Shown piece by piece: positions 1 through 5,572 of a stretch of 7,221 nt of DNA. Made by a program: the position numbers and the translations under genes. How positions within the stretch are numbered: position 1 is the stretch's first letter; each line of letters begins with the position of its first letter. The stretch covers positions 1 to 7,221 of the forward strand of contig JAGVKI010000310.1 of NCBI GenBank assembly GCA_020050695.1, in the 5' to 3' direction. The notes below the pieces were generated by a model. It was not told the DNA's origin and searched no databases. It saw nothing but the letters and a program-made list of their open reading frames with translations. This DNA is from Alphaproteobacteria bacterium (GTDB taxonomy: Bacteria > Pseudomonadota > Alphaproteobacteria > Rickettsiales > SXRF01).

Positions 1-227
1 GGCGCATTCCTGAGTATGTGCTGCTGGGTACGGCATTATTCGGCGGCAGCCCTGCGGCCTATTTTGCCATGCAGAAATTCCGCCATAAAACCAAGAAGAC
101 ATCGTTCAGGGTGCGTTACTGGCTGGTGGTGGCGGTACAGTGCGGGGTGGTTATCTACTACCTGGTATCACCAGACGCAGCCGTGTTCCAGCAGGTGAGC
201 AACAGCGCAAGCAACACGGCGATATAG
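1..227 (+). CDS. DUF1294 family membrane protein, C-terminal part (5' end off the window)
   Basis: The frame is open from the left edge; the first complete codon is at base 3 and the stop is at 225-227. About 74 residues are visible. They begin RIPEYVLL, followed by FGGSPAAYFAMQKFRHKT, KKTSFRVRYW and a hydrophobic stretch (LVVAVQCGVVIYYLV). The RIPE, GG-P-A, M-FRHKT-K and F-RYW pattern is what I know from the C-terminal half of DUF1294 proteins, small membrane proteins that sometimes follow a cold-shock domain. Their biochemical role is unknown. The first two bases (GG) would fit the Trp codon that commonly precedes RIPE, but the codon is cut. After the last membrane helix there is a short polar tail. 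The gene converges on the minus-strand MerR gene 20 bp downstream, and I see no intrinsic terminator between them. The family call is fairly safe; function is not known. Confidence 0.8.
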   Translation, partial: RIPEYVLLGTALFGGSPAAYFAMQKFRHKTKKTSFRVRYWLVVAVQCGVVIYYLVSPDAAVFQQVSNSASNTAI

Positions 228-247
228 GAAATACACATTATCAGGGA

Positions 248-1195
248 TTACTGCAGGTAGGTCGAAAGCGTATCGCGCAGACCCAGCAGTTCATTGCGGA
301 TAGCAGAAAGCTGCTTTCTCTTTTTCTCATCAAGTGCAGGCTTTTCAACCACAAATGCTTTTTCAACAATCACGCGCTTTTCGGCTTTCTGAATAACAGG
401 CACCGCTACTTCCAGATGAGCGGCATCGAGCGCTTCGCGGTTACGGCTGCTAAACACCTTCTTGGCACCTTTAATGGTGTAGCCCTGCTTATAAAGCAGG
501 TGCTTGATGGTGGATAATACTTCAATATCTTCCTGGCGGTAATAACGGCGGCCACCACGGGATTTGATTGGCTTGATCTGGGAGAAGCGGCTTTCCCAGA
601 AACGCAGCACATGCTGCGGCACGCCAAGGAACCCTGCTACTTCACTGATGGTTTTAAATGCGCCCGGCGCTTTGCCGTTAGACTCCTGCGCCACTTCCTG
701 CACATCTTCTTGCGCTACCTCATCTTCACCGAAATACTCCTCCACTTCGGATTCGCGCTCCATTGCATCACGGCTGTAGAGATCATCGGGCATTTCAGCA
801 GTCAGACTTTCAGGGATCAGGCCTTCCGGGGATTCGAGTGTTGGCAGGCGCTGTGCATATACCTGCGCAGCGGCGGCCTGCGTGCCAAGCACGGGCAGCA
901 CCGAACCAATAGGCTCGCTGCCTTCAGGCTCTTCGTCCAGCAAGGTAGCGGTCGAAGGGATTTCATGCTCAGCCTGGGACTTTGGCATGTCAGGCTTGGG
1001 AGCATTTTTGCCAGATTGCTGCTCTTCACGCTTCAAAACAGGGGTAATATGCGCAGTTATCAGATCGATAGGTTTGGATTTACCAGTAGGTAAATGAGCA
1101 GACAGATTCTCTTTGGGGGTGGGTTTTGAAGGTGTTACATCCTGGGTATCCTGTAGGTCAGAGAACAAGTCTTCCTGCAGCATATCAAGTTGCAT
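248..1195 (-). CDS. MerR-family transcriptional regulator with long acidic N-terminal extension
   Basis: A 315-residue protein. Residues 180-250 form a MerR-type winged helix-turn-helix: [20 protein letters not shown], then WESRF, GGRRYYR and a [10 protein letters not shown] wing end. This is the form found beside ihfA in many alphaproteobacteria. The C-terminal tail (about 285-315, ending [14 protein letters not shown]) is predicted helical and probably dimerises. There are no ligand-binding cysteines, so this is not a metal-sensing MerR. Residues 1-176 have no domain I recognise and are rich in Glu, Asp, Pro and Ser, with a very acidic run at 145-170; they are probably disordered. Family members usually start just before the HTH. 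I chose the first ATG because AGGAG (1204-1208) sits 8 nt upstream; later in-frame Met codons at residues 135 and 145 are alternatives. It lies 64 bp downstream of ihfA on the same strand, so co-transcription is likely. Targets are unknown. Confidence 0.88.
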   Translation of the reverse strand: MQLDMLQEDLFSDLQDTQDVTPSKPTPKENLSAHLPTGKSKPIDLITAHITPVLKREEQQSGKNAPKPDMPKSQAEHEIPSTATLLDEEPEGSEPIGSVLPVLGTQAAAAQVYAQRLPTLESPEGLIPESLTAEMPDDLYSRDAMERESEVEEYFGEDEVAQEDVQEVAQESNGKAPGAFKTISEVAGFLGVPQHVLRFWESRFSQIKPIKSRGGRRYYRQEDIEVLSTIKHLLYKQGYTIKGAKKVFSSRNREALDAAHLEVAVPVIQKAEKRVIVEKAFVVEKPALDEKKRKQLSAIRNELLGLRDTLSTYLQ

Positions 1196-1259
1196 CCTTC
1201 ATACTCCTCTTTTTAGGCGCTGTATTTCCGTAGCAACCAAACCACGAAAAACAGCTGGA

Positions 1260-1580
1260 TTATGCCGTTGGCGTAACTCCTTTGCCGTTAAGAGCACTGT
1301 TTACTTTGCTCTTCAGCAGATTAGAAGCATTAAACGACAGTACAGTGCGCGAAGTGATAGGCACTTCTACGCCGGTCTTTGGGTTACGGCCCATGCGCTG
1401 CTTTTTCTTGCGCAGGCTAAACGTCCCAAAAGACGAAAGTTTTACGGTGCGGTCCTGCTCTAAGCTGGTGCAGATTTCTTCAATCACTGCATCAACAAGC
1501 ATGTTGCATTCCTGGAGCGACAAGCCAATTTGCTTATACAAAGAGTTGCTTAAATCAGCACGTGTGAGTGTTTTGCTCAT
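1260..1580 (-). CDS. ihfA: Integration host factor subunit alpha
   Basis: A 106-residue member of the HU/IHF family of DNA-bending proteins. IHF works as an alpha/beta heterodimer that binds specific sites and bends DNA sharply. It assists transcription regulation, replication, recombination and nucleoid structure. The N-terminal helices (SKTLTRADLSNSLYKQIGLS) are followed by VKLSSFGTFSLRKKKQRMG and the DNA-binding arm GRNPKTG. Pro67 corresponds to the intercalating Pro65 of E. coli IhfA. After the arm, ITSRTVLSFNASNLLKSKVN matches IhfA rather than HU or IhfB, supporting the alpha call. The tail after the last helix (NGKGVTPTA) is slightly longer than in E. coli. The start ATG has only a purine-rich AGAGAGAAG stretch upstream, a weak ribosome site. 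Its position between fabH and a MerR gene is typical of alphaproteobacteria. The partner ihfB is not in this window. Confidence 0.96.
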   Translation of the reverse strand: MSKTLTRADLSNSLYKQIGLSLQECNMLVDAVIEEICTSLEQDRTVKLSSFGTFSLRKKKQRMGRNPKTGVEVPITSRTVLSFNASNLLKSKVNSALNGKGVTPTA

Positions 1581-1616
1581 ATTGTTGTTCTTCTCTCTAG
1601 GTTAAACGTAACTATA

Positions 1617-1645
1617 GTAATAATGCATTTATAAAATAAAATCAA
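1617..1645 (-). promoter_or_regulatory. Candidate sigma70-type promoter for ihfA, with overlapping IHF-like site
   Basis: On the minus strand, TTGATT (1640-1645) and TATTAC (1617-1622) are separated by 17 bp. They match the -35 and -10 consensus at 4 of 6 positions each. Transcription would begin near 1610, giving an ihfA leader of about 30 nt. The surrounding 40 bp are strongly AT-rich compared with the genes. The plus-strand copy of the -35 forms AATCAAGCGGGTA (1640-1652). This matches the E. coli IHF consensus WATCAANNNNTTR at 8 of 9 specified positions and has an A/T-rich flank on the expected side. The promoter is inferred from sequence only. Confidence 0.4.
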
Positions 1646-1654
1646 GCGGGTAGT

Positions 1655-1699
1655 AAAAAGGGGGGTGAATATTCATTCCGGTGGGCAAAAAATGCCCCC
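1655..1699 (-). terminator. Possible terminator after fabH
   Basis: Just past the fabH stop, the minus strand carries GGGGG (1695-1699) and later CCCCCC (1660-1665) followed directly by TTTTT (1655-1659). A long-range GGGGG/CCCCC stem ending in a U-run would look like an intrinsic terminator. However, about 29 nt lie between the arms. They include a competing small hairpin, GGGCA-TTTTT-TGCCC (1683-1697), and a 10-bp palindrome TGAATATTCA (1666-1675). The structure is less clean than the terminator at 4059-4090, so it may be partial (read-through into ihfA) or accidental. Its position between fabH and a separate ihfA promoter makes it plausible. Confidence 0.35.
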
Positions 1700-1706
1700 T
1701 ATGGCT

Positions 1707-2678
1707 TTACCAGCGCAATAGGGTACAACCCCAGGTCAAACCCGCTCCCAGCGCAGGACAGGCCACTAAATGCCCCTGTTTGATACGACCGTCCTGGCTG
1801 CCCAGATGCAACGCCAGTGGAATGGACGCCGCCGAGGTATTCGCGTGTTGCGAAACAGTCGCAATTACCCGGTCTTCCCCAATATGTAATTTCTGGGCAA
1901 CCCCAGCTAAAATACGCATATTTGCCTGATGGGGCACCAGCCAGTTCACATCGTCAGCATGTTTACCGGTTGCTGCCAGCGCCTCTTCAACCGCTGCCGG
2001 CATTTTGGCTACCGCATGGCGGAAAATATCTTTGCCGAACATAAAGAGCTTACCTGCATTCATGGTCGACGATACGCCGCCGGTGGTTGCAAGCAGTCCG
2101 GTATACTGGCCGTCGGAATGAATGCCGGCGAACAAAATGCCGCGATCATCAGACGTGCCCTTTTGCTCCTGCGCCTCAAGCACCACCGCAGCAGCACCGT
2201 CACCAAACAGGATGCAAGTGCCGCGATCACTCCAGTCGAGAATGCGCGAATAGGTTTCTGCGCCAATGACCAGCACACGCTTTGCCATACCTGATACGAT
2301 AAAGCTGTTTGCAACCGACATGGCATACACAAAGCCGCTGCACGCCGCGTTGACGTCAAATGCCGCGCCGCCGGTAATACCGAGTTTATGCTGGATCTTG
2401 GTTGCCGTGGACGGCATGGTGTCATCCGGCGTGGTGGTGGCGAGTATCACCAGGTCAATCGTCTCAGGTGCAATACCTGCATTTTTAAGCGCCTGCGCGC
2501 CTGCCTTGGCTCCAAGGTCAGAAGTCAGTTCACCTTCAGCTGCAATATGGCGCTGGTGAATACCGGTGCGCTCTACAATCCATTCATGGCTGGTTTCCAG
2601 CGTCGCTTCAAATTCGGAATTTGGCATCACGCGTTCAGGCAGATGCATGCCGGTGCCAATTACCACGGCGCGGCGCAT
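1707..2678 (-). CDS. fabH: 3-oxoacyl-[acyl-carrier-protein] synthase III (KAS III)
   Basis: A 323-residue cytoplasmic condensing enzyme of the thiolase fold. It joins an acyl-CoA primer (usually acetyl-CoA) to malonyl-ACP and so starts type II fatty-acid synthesis. The catalytic triad is visible: Cys113 in NAACSGF, His250 in VPHQAN and Asn280 in HANTSAASIPLAL, matching Cys112/His244/Asn274 of E. coli. Other family marks are the N-terminal VVIGTGMHLPERV, EWIVERTGI and the FGDGAAAVVL loop at about 158-167. Length is normal and the C-terminus is the usual GAGLTWG plus a few residues. The ATG overlaps the plsX stop by one base (TAATG), with GGGGGAG (2687-2693) 8 nt upstream inside the end of plsX, so translational coupling is likely. 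It follows plsX in the phospholipid/fatty-acid unit. Primer specificity cannot be read from the sequence. Confidence 0.97.
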   Translation of the reverse strand: MRRAVVIGTGMHLPERVMPNSEFEATLETSHEWIVERTGIHQRHIAAEGELTSDLGAKAGAQALKNAGIAPETIDLVILATTTPDDTMPSTATKIQHKLGITGGAAFDVNAACSGFVYAMSVANSFIVSGMAKRVLVIGAETYSRILDWSDRGTCILFGDGAAAVVLEAQEQKGTSDDRGILFAGIHSDGQYTGLLATTGGVSSTMNAGKLFMFGKDIFRHAVAKMPAAVEEALAATGKHADDVNWLVPHQANMRILAGVAQKLHIGEDRVIATVSQHANTSAASIPLALHLGSQDGRIKQGHLVACPALGAGLTWGCTLLRW

Positions 2679-3730
2679 TAGGCGGTCTCCCCCGCAGGGG
2701 TTGCTTCTACGGACAGATTGATTTCCTGCGTGATACGCGTGTTAATGTCGTGAACTACCAGTTCCACGGCAACGCTGATCGCATTGCAGAAACTGAATGC
2801 ATCGGCGCCACCATGGCTTTTCACCGCGATACCGTTAAGCCCCAGGAACATAGCGCCATTGCGCTTGCGGTCATCAAGCTTGTCTTTGACTACTTTGAGT
2901 GCGCCAGCTGCAAGCACTGCACCGGTTTTGGAAAATGGCGAACTGTTGAATGCGTCTTTGAGATAGGTGCGGATAAGGCGTGCAGCACCTTCAGCGGTCT
3001 TGAGCGCGACGTTACCGGTAAAGCCGTCAGTAACCACTACGTCCACCGTGCCTTCCGCAATATCATTGCCTTCAATAAAACCGTGGAAATTAAGCGCGCG
3101 GCCAGAGTTCTTGATGACCTGGTAGGCTTCTTTGACTTCGTCGCGGCCTTTGAGTTCTTCTGAACCTACATTGAGCAAGCCAATTTTCGGACGCGACAGG
3201 CCAAGTACGGCGCGCGCAAATGCATCACCCATAATGGCGAAGCGATATAAATCTTTTGCATCGGATTCAACATTCGCGCCAAGATCGAGCATCACGCACT
3301 CGCCGCGCAGTGTTGGAAAAAGCGCTGCAATCGCCGGGCGTGAAATGCCAGGCAGCGTGCGCAGGATAAGCTTGGACATCGCCATCAGCGCGCCCGTGTT
3401 ACCTGCAGAAACAATAGCGCAGCAACGATTGTCGCGCACCGATTCAATGGACATCCACATGCTGGAATTACGGCCACGGCGAACAGCGACCGACGGCTTG
3501 TCGTCCCCGGCAATTACGATTTCAGTGTGTACGATTTCACTCGCCGCTTTTAGTTGCGGCAATTCGATAAGCAGCGGCTCGAGGATATAACGGTTTCCAT
3601 ACAACAGGAAACGGATGCCGGGATGGCGCACAAGTGCCATGGCTGCGCCACGAAGGACACAAGCCGGAGCATTGTCGCCGCCCATTGCATCAAGAGCAAT
3701 CGGTAACTGGAGCTTTTTGCCAGCCGACAT
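2678..3730 (-). CDS. plsX: Phosphate acyltransferase PlsX
   Basis: PlsX converts acyl-ACP and inorganic phosphate into acyl-phosphate. PlsY then uses this to make lysophosphatidic acid, the first step of membrane phospholipid synthesis. The enzyme is peripherally membrane-associated. From the ATG at 3730 it is 350 residues, a normal length. Visible marks in order: LDAMGGDNAP (residues 13-22), SAGNTGALMAMS, CVMLDLGANVESDAKDLYRF, GLLNVGSEELKG and GTVDVVVTDGFTGNVALK. An in-frame TTG two codons upstream (3736) is the alternative start. I prefer ATG as the commoner codon, although neither has a clear Shine-Dalgarno sequence. The start is 11 bp after the rpmF stop, so translation may depend on ribosomes arriving from rpmF. 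The stop overlaps the fabH start. The rpmF-plsX-fabH order links ribosome and lipid synthesis in many bacteria. Confidence 0.96.
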   Translation of the reverse strand: MSAGKKLQLPIALDAMGGDNAPACVLRGAAMALVRHPGIRFLLYGNRYILEPLLIELPQLKAASEIVHTEIVIAGDDKPSVAVRRGRNSSMWMSIESVRDNRCCAIVSAGNTGALMAMSKLILRTLPGISRPAIAALFPTLRGECVMLDLGANVESDAKDLYRFAIMGDAFARAVLGLSRPKIGLLNVGSEELKGRDEVKEAYQVIKNSGRALNFHGFIEGNDIAEGTVDVVVTDGFTGNVALKTAEGAARLIRTYLKDAFNSSPFSKTGAVLAAGALKVVKDKLDDRKRNGAMFLGLNGIAVKSHGGADAFSFCNAISVAVELVVHDINTRITQEINLSVEATPAGETA

Positions 3731-3741
3731 GGCCAACTATA

Positions 3742-3924
3742 TTAGCGTTTTACTTTATCCGTCGTAACCTGGCGGCCATTGTAATAGCCGTCAGCCGACA
3801 CATGGTGTGGACGCTTCAGTTCGCCGGTGGTCTTGTCTTCCACTACGGTTACCTGGTCCAGCGCATGGTGCGAACGGCGCATGTCACGCTTTGATTTACT
3901 TGTTTTCTTTTTAGGTACAGCCAT
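3742..3924 (-). CDS. rpmF: 50S ribosomal protein L32
   Basis: A 60-residue basic protein of the large ribosomal subunit. It has the invariant start [20 protein letters not shown], then GELKRPHHV and a C-terminal NGRQV segment. It contains no cysteine, so it is the zinc-free form; cysteine-free L32 is common in alphaproteobacteria and needs no paralogue to explain it. The ATG has a good ribosome site, AAGGA, 8 nt upstream. rpmF is the first gene of the minus-strand unit that continues into plsX and fabH. The family call is certain from the N-terminus. Many alphaproteobacteria have a DUF177 (YceD-like) gene directly upstream; here there is only a non-coding gap and a terminator. Confidence 0.97.
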   Translation of the reverse strand: MAVPKKKTSKSKRDMRRSHHALDQVTVVEDKTTGELKRPHHVSADGYYNGRQVTTDKVKR

Positions 3925-3994
3925 GAGTTTAGTCCTTACATCTCATCTTTTTAAGCATTACAATATCTTATCCCTCTTGGCATGGGAACCGCTG

Positions 3995-4022
3995 TATATA
4001 ACATAATCACAGCCGAGTGGAA
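3995..4022 (-). promoter_or_regulatory. Weak candidate promoter for the rpmF-plsX-fabH unit
   Basis: The 185-bp gap upstream of rpmF (3925-4109) must hold the promoter if the terminator at 4059-4090 works. The best AT-rich hexamer on the minus strand is TATATA (3995-4000), with TTCCAC (4017-4022) 16 bp upstream, only a poor -35 match. Transcription from here would give a leader of about 65 nt. Nothing else in the gap looks like a gene, RNA or riboswitch to me. This is a guess at position, not a firm call. Confidence 0.22.
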
Positions 4023-4058
4023 GCCCTTTTTACAGCTTTTTCGCGCTGCCACAAATAC

Positions 4059-4090
4059 AAAAGGACGCCCGGGAACACAGGCGTCCTTTT
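4059..4090. terminator. Bidirectional intrinsic terminator
   Basis: A 7-bp GC-rich stem, GGACGCC (4063-4069) with GGCGTCC (4080-4086), encloses a 10-nt loop. It is flanked by AAAA on the left and TTTT on the right, so either strand gives a stem followed by a U-run. On the minus strand it lies 20 bp past the stop of the small secreted-protein gene, so its main job is probably to end that transcript and insulate the rpmF unit. No plus-strand gene reads into it. Confidence 0.85.
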
Positions 4091-4109
4091 AGTAATAATT
4101 TACAAATAG

Positions 4110-4406
4110 TTAGTCAAAAAACCAGAAACTAAAGCCCGAGCGCTGATATACCGGTTCAGGGTAATAGCTGCTGTAATAAACCGGTGCAGGCTGGTAAACG
4201 ACCGGCCTGTAAACCACCGGACGGTACACTACGCGCGGCGGGATATAGCGCGCCTGCTGGTAATGCCCATGATTCCATCCATGCTTGCCGTGGCCACCAT
4301 GTCCGCCATGACGACCATGGCCATGGTCGCGATCTGCATAGGCAGCGCCGCTGGTGAGTGTCACCATCATCAGGCTGGCGGCGAGGATCTTGGTTAGCTT
4401 AGACAT
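4110..4406 (-). CDS. Small secreted His/Gly-rich and Tyr/Pro-rich protein
   Basis: A 98-residue protein. Residues 1-24 are a classical Sec signal peptide: basic start (MSKLTK), hydrophobic core, and AYA before a likely cleavage at Ala24/Asp25. The mature part begins with a His/Gly segment (about 25-48) holding eight histidines in HG-type spacing, which could bind metal ions such as Zn, Ni or Cu. Next comes a Tyr/Pro/Val segment with the repeat YRPVV at 61-65 and 66-70, then YQPAPVYY. It ends in aromatic GFSFWFFD. There are no cysteines. It probably acts in the periplasm or cell envelope; small Tyr/Pro-rich secreted proteins of unknown function with an aromatic C-terminus occur in many proteobacteria. 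I chose ATG 4406 because GGAG (4413-4416) lies 6 nt upstream and the signal peptide begins properly there; an upstream ATG (4418) and TTG (4421) are less likely. A TAATAT hexamer at 4451-4456 could be a -10. No function assigned. Confidence 0.85.
   Translation of the reverse strand: MSKLTKILAASLMMVTLTSGAAYADRDHGHGRHGGHGGHGKHGWNHGHYQQARYIPPRVVYRPVVYRPVVYQPAPVYYSSYYPEPVYQRSGFSFWFFD
4312..4329. repeat. 18-bp perfect palindrome inside the His-rich gene
   Basis: CGACCATGGCCATGGTCG reads the same on both strands. It lies in the codons for Asp-His-Gly-His-Gly-Arg, just after the predicted signal-peptide cleavage site. The repeated GGC-CAT/GGT-CGT codons explain much of it, so a separate function is not needed. 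Confidence 0.8.
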
Positions 4407-4497
4407 ATAACTCTCCATCAATGTTTGATGGTCACAGTCTGCGCCTTGTTATATTACCGCCGTCCTACGCCTACATTACGTATTGTTAAGGTGGGTT

Positions 4498-5208
4498 TTA
4501 TCCAGAAAAGCAGTGATTTTTTACACGCTGCATATGCGCAGCAAGATTGGGATGCGACGCAGCATGAAGAGCCACCTCATGCTGGAAAGGTCCGGTGATT
4601 AAATTTCCGATGACAGAGAAAACAGTAATATCCACACTCGTCATGTCTTCGCCAAAGAAATAGGGTTTATTGCCCAGCATGGCACTGAGCGCATCCACAT
4701 CACGGCGCCCTATCGCAACAATCTCGTCGCGGCTATGGCGCGCTATCCCCTGCTGCGTGAGTTGTTTTTTTACGTAGGCATGAATACGCGGCGCAACAAG
4801 CCAGCGTACCACCGCCGGGTATTTTGCAAACAGCAATGCCTGCATTTTCGCCCAGCCCTCACTATCGACAAAGCGCATATAGGCCATAATGCGGTAAATG
4901 CTTTCTTCGCACAGATAGGTAATGCTGCGCGCCACCGCTTTTTGCTCCGCACTCAATGCCGCATCCGGCGATAAGCCATATGCGCTGCACAGATAATCTA
5001 TGATCAAATTGGAATCGCCGCGCTTGCCGTTGGCATCTTCGATATACGGCACCTTGCCTTTGGGCGCGCCCTTCAGGCGCGATACGGTTACCGCCTTATG
5101 CGGCACCTGCTGCCAGCGCAGGAATGCCTCCAGCTTCGCGCAAAACGGGCTGGCGCTGAATACGTCCCACGGGCCGGGAAACTGGTAGAGGGTAAGAAAT
5201 GAGGTCAT
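4498..5208 (-). CDS. Glutathione S-transferase family protein (metaxin/FAXC-like)
   Basis: A 236-residue cytosolic protein with a thioredoxin-like N-terminal domain (about 5-75) and an all-helical C-terminal domain (about 85-236). The N-domain has LYQFPGPWDVFSASPFCAKL, with Cys23 where GST-like folds often carry a catalytic or stabilising residue. It is followed by APKGKVPYIEDANGK with the cis-proline at Pro54, then DSNLIIDYL, which corresponds to the glutathione gamma-glutamyl site. The C-domain carries GIARHSRDEIVAIGRRDVDA and NKPYFFGEDMTSVDITVF, typical of the bacterial branch related to eukaryotic metaxin and failed-axon-connections proteins. Substrate is unknown. ATG 5208 is chosen because GGAG (5214-5217) lies 5 nt upstream. 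The open frame continues to 5307, but that part is Cys-rich, unlike the family, and overlaps the next gene. An inverted repeat touches the ribosome site. The gene is 61 bp downstream of an unknown small gene on the same strand. Confidence 0.9.
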   Translation of the reverse strand: MTSFLTLYQFPGPWDVFSASPFCAKLEAFLRWQQVPHKAVTVSRLKGAPKGKVPYIEDANGKRGDSNLIIDYLCSAYGLSPDAALSAEQKAVARSITYLCEESIYRIMAYMRFVDSEGWAKMQALLFAKYPAVVRWLVAPRIHAYVKKQLTQQGIARHSRDEIVAIGRRDVDALSAMLGNKPYFFGEDMTSVDITVFSVIGNLITGPFQHEVALHAASHPNLAAHMQRVKNHCFSG

Positions 5209-5216
5209 GCAAACTC

Positions 5217-5239
5217 CGTTACAGGGGGCGAGTGTAACG
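5217..5239. repeat. Inverted repeat touching the GST ribosome binding site
   Basis: Perfect 7-bp arms CGTTACA (5217-5223) and TGTAACG (5233-5239) are separated by 9 nt. On the minus strand the repeat ends in the first G of GGAG, the GST Shine-Dalgarno. It could be a protein-binding operator, since dimeric repressors often use arms like these, or an mRNA hairpin affecting translation of the GST gene. It is not a terminator, as no U-run follows. Confidence 0.55.
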
Positions 5240-5269
5240 CAGTTATGATTTTTAGCAATGCAGGGAAAA

Positions 5270-5572
5270 TTAAGCGAGCACGTGGCCGCGCTGGCGGCGT
5301 TCACCATTTACAATCATGCGCGCATCAATATCGAGCACCGCAATGACGCCGCGCGCAAATGTGGCACGCCTGAGCAGAGACTCACCGCCCATATTGGCGT
5401 GAATCGCATCCAGCAATGCCGCTTGCGGAAGCGGCTTGCCCTCAAGGCCCACGCCCAGTTCATCGGCAATAGCACGCACCAATGCAGCCTTCTCTTCGGG
5501 GGAGGCATTCTTGTATGCGGCAGCACTACTCTTTGCTGCTTCTGCTATGGGGTCTTCGCTAATGATGGTCAT
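5270..5572 (-). CDS. Hypothetical protein, 100 residues
   Basis: I do not recognise this protein. It is Ala-rich (especially residues 10-60), has no cysteine, no signal peptide and no membrane segment. The first half looks helical (PIAEAAKSSAAAYKNASPEE, then KAALVRAIADELGV); the second half includes GGESLLRRATFARGVIAVLD and ends in a basic, His-containing tail. The composition is normal for a soluble alphaproteobacterial protein, which supports it being real. The start ATG at 5572 has no clear Shine-Dalgarno and no other good start exists in frame. It is followed by the GST gene after 61 bp on the same strand, so the two may be co-transcribed. Upstream (5573-5744) is an AT-rich gap shared with the divergent CPBP gene. 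A longer plus-strand open frame (5258-5665) overlaps it but looks less like a protein. Confidence 0.55.
   Translation of the reverse strand: MTIISEDPIAEAAKSSAAAYKNASPEEKAALVRAIADELGVGLEGKPLPQAALLDAIHANMGGESLLRRATFARGVIAVLDIDARMIVNGERRQRGHVLA

Noticed and set aside
140..517. Plus-strand open frame of 125 residues across the DUF1294/MerR junction
   Set aside because: It overlaps the DUF1294 end in another frame and runs antisense to the MerR C-terminus; both of those match known families and this does not.
611..1093. Plus-strand 160-residue frame antisense to MerR
   Set aside because: Part of it lies opposite the clear MerR HTH, and its composition (many Cys, Phe, Arg, His) is typical of a reverse-strand shadow.
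1683..1697. GGGCA-AAAAA-TGCCC hairpin as a stand-alone terminator
   Set aside because: The stem is only 5 bp and no U-run follows on either strand; at best it is part of the larger structure after fabH.
2621..3163. Plus-strand 180-residue frame antisense to plsX
   Set aside because: plsX is unmistakable on the other strand, and this frame has no family resemblance or ribosome site.
4021..4058. T-rich plus-strand stretch beside the terminator, considered as a small RNA or second terminator
   Set aside because: The possible AAGC/GCTT pairing is too short and no promoter or stable stem is evident.
4407..4421. Longer start (TTG 4421 or ATG 4418) for the His-rich secreted protein
   Set aside because: These codons overlap the GGAG ribosome site serving ATG 4406, and they would put acidic residues before the signal peptide.
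5209..5307. N-terminal extension of the GST to position 5307
   Set aside because: The extra 33 residues are Cys-rich and unlike GST N-termini, overlap the upstream gene, and lack the GGAG site that fits ATG 5208.
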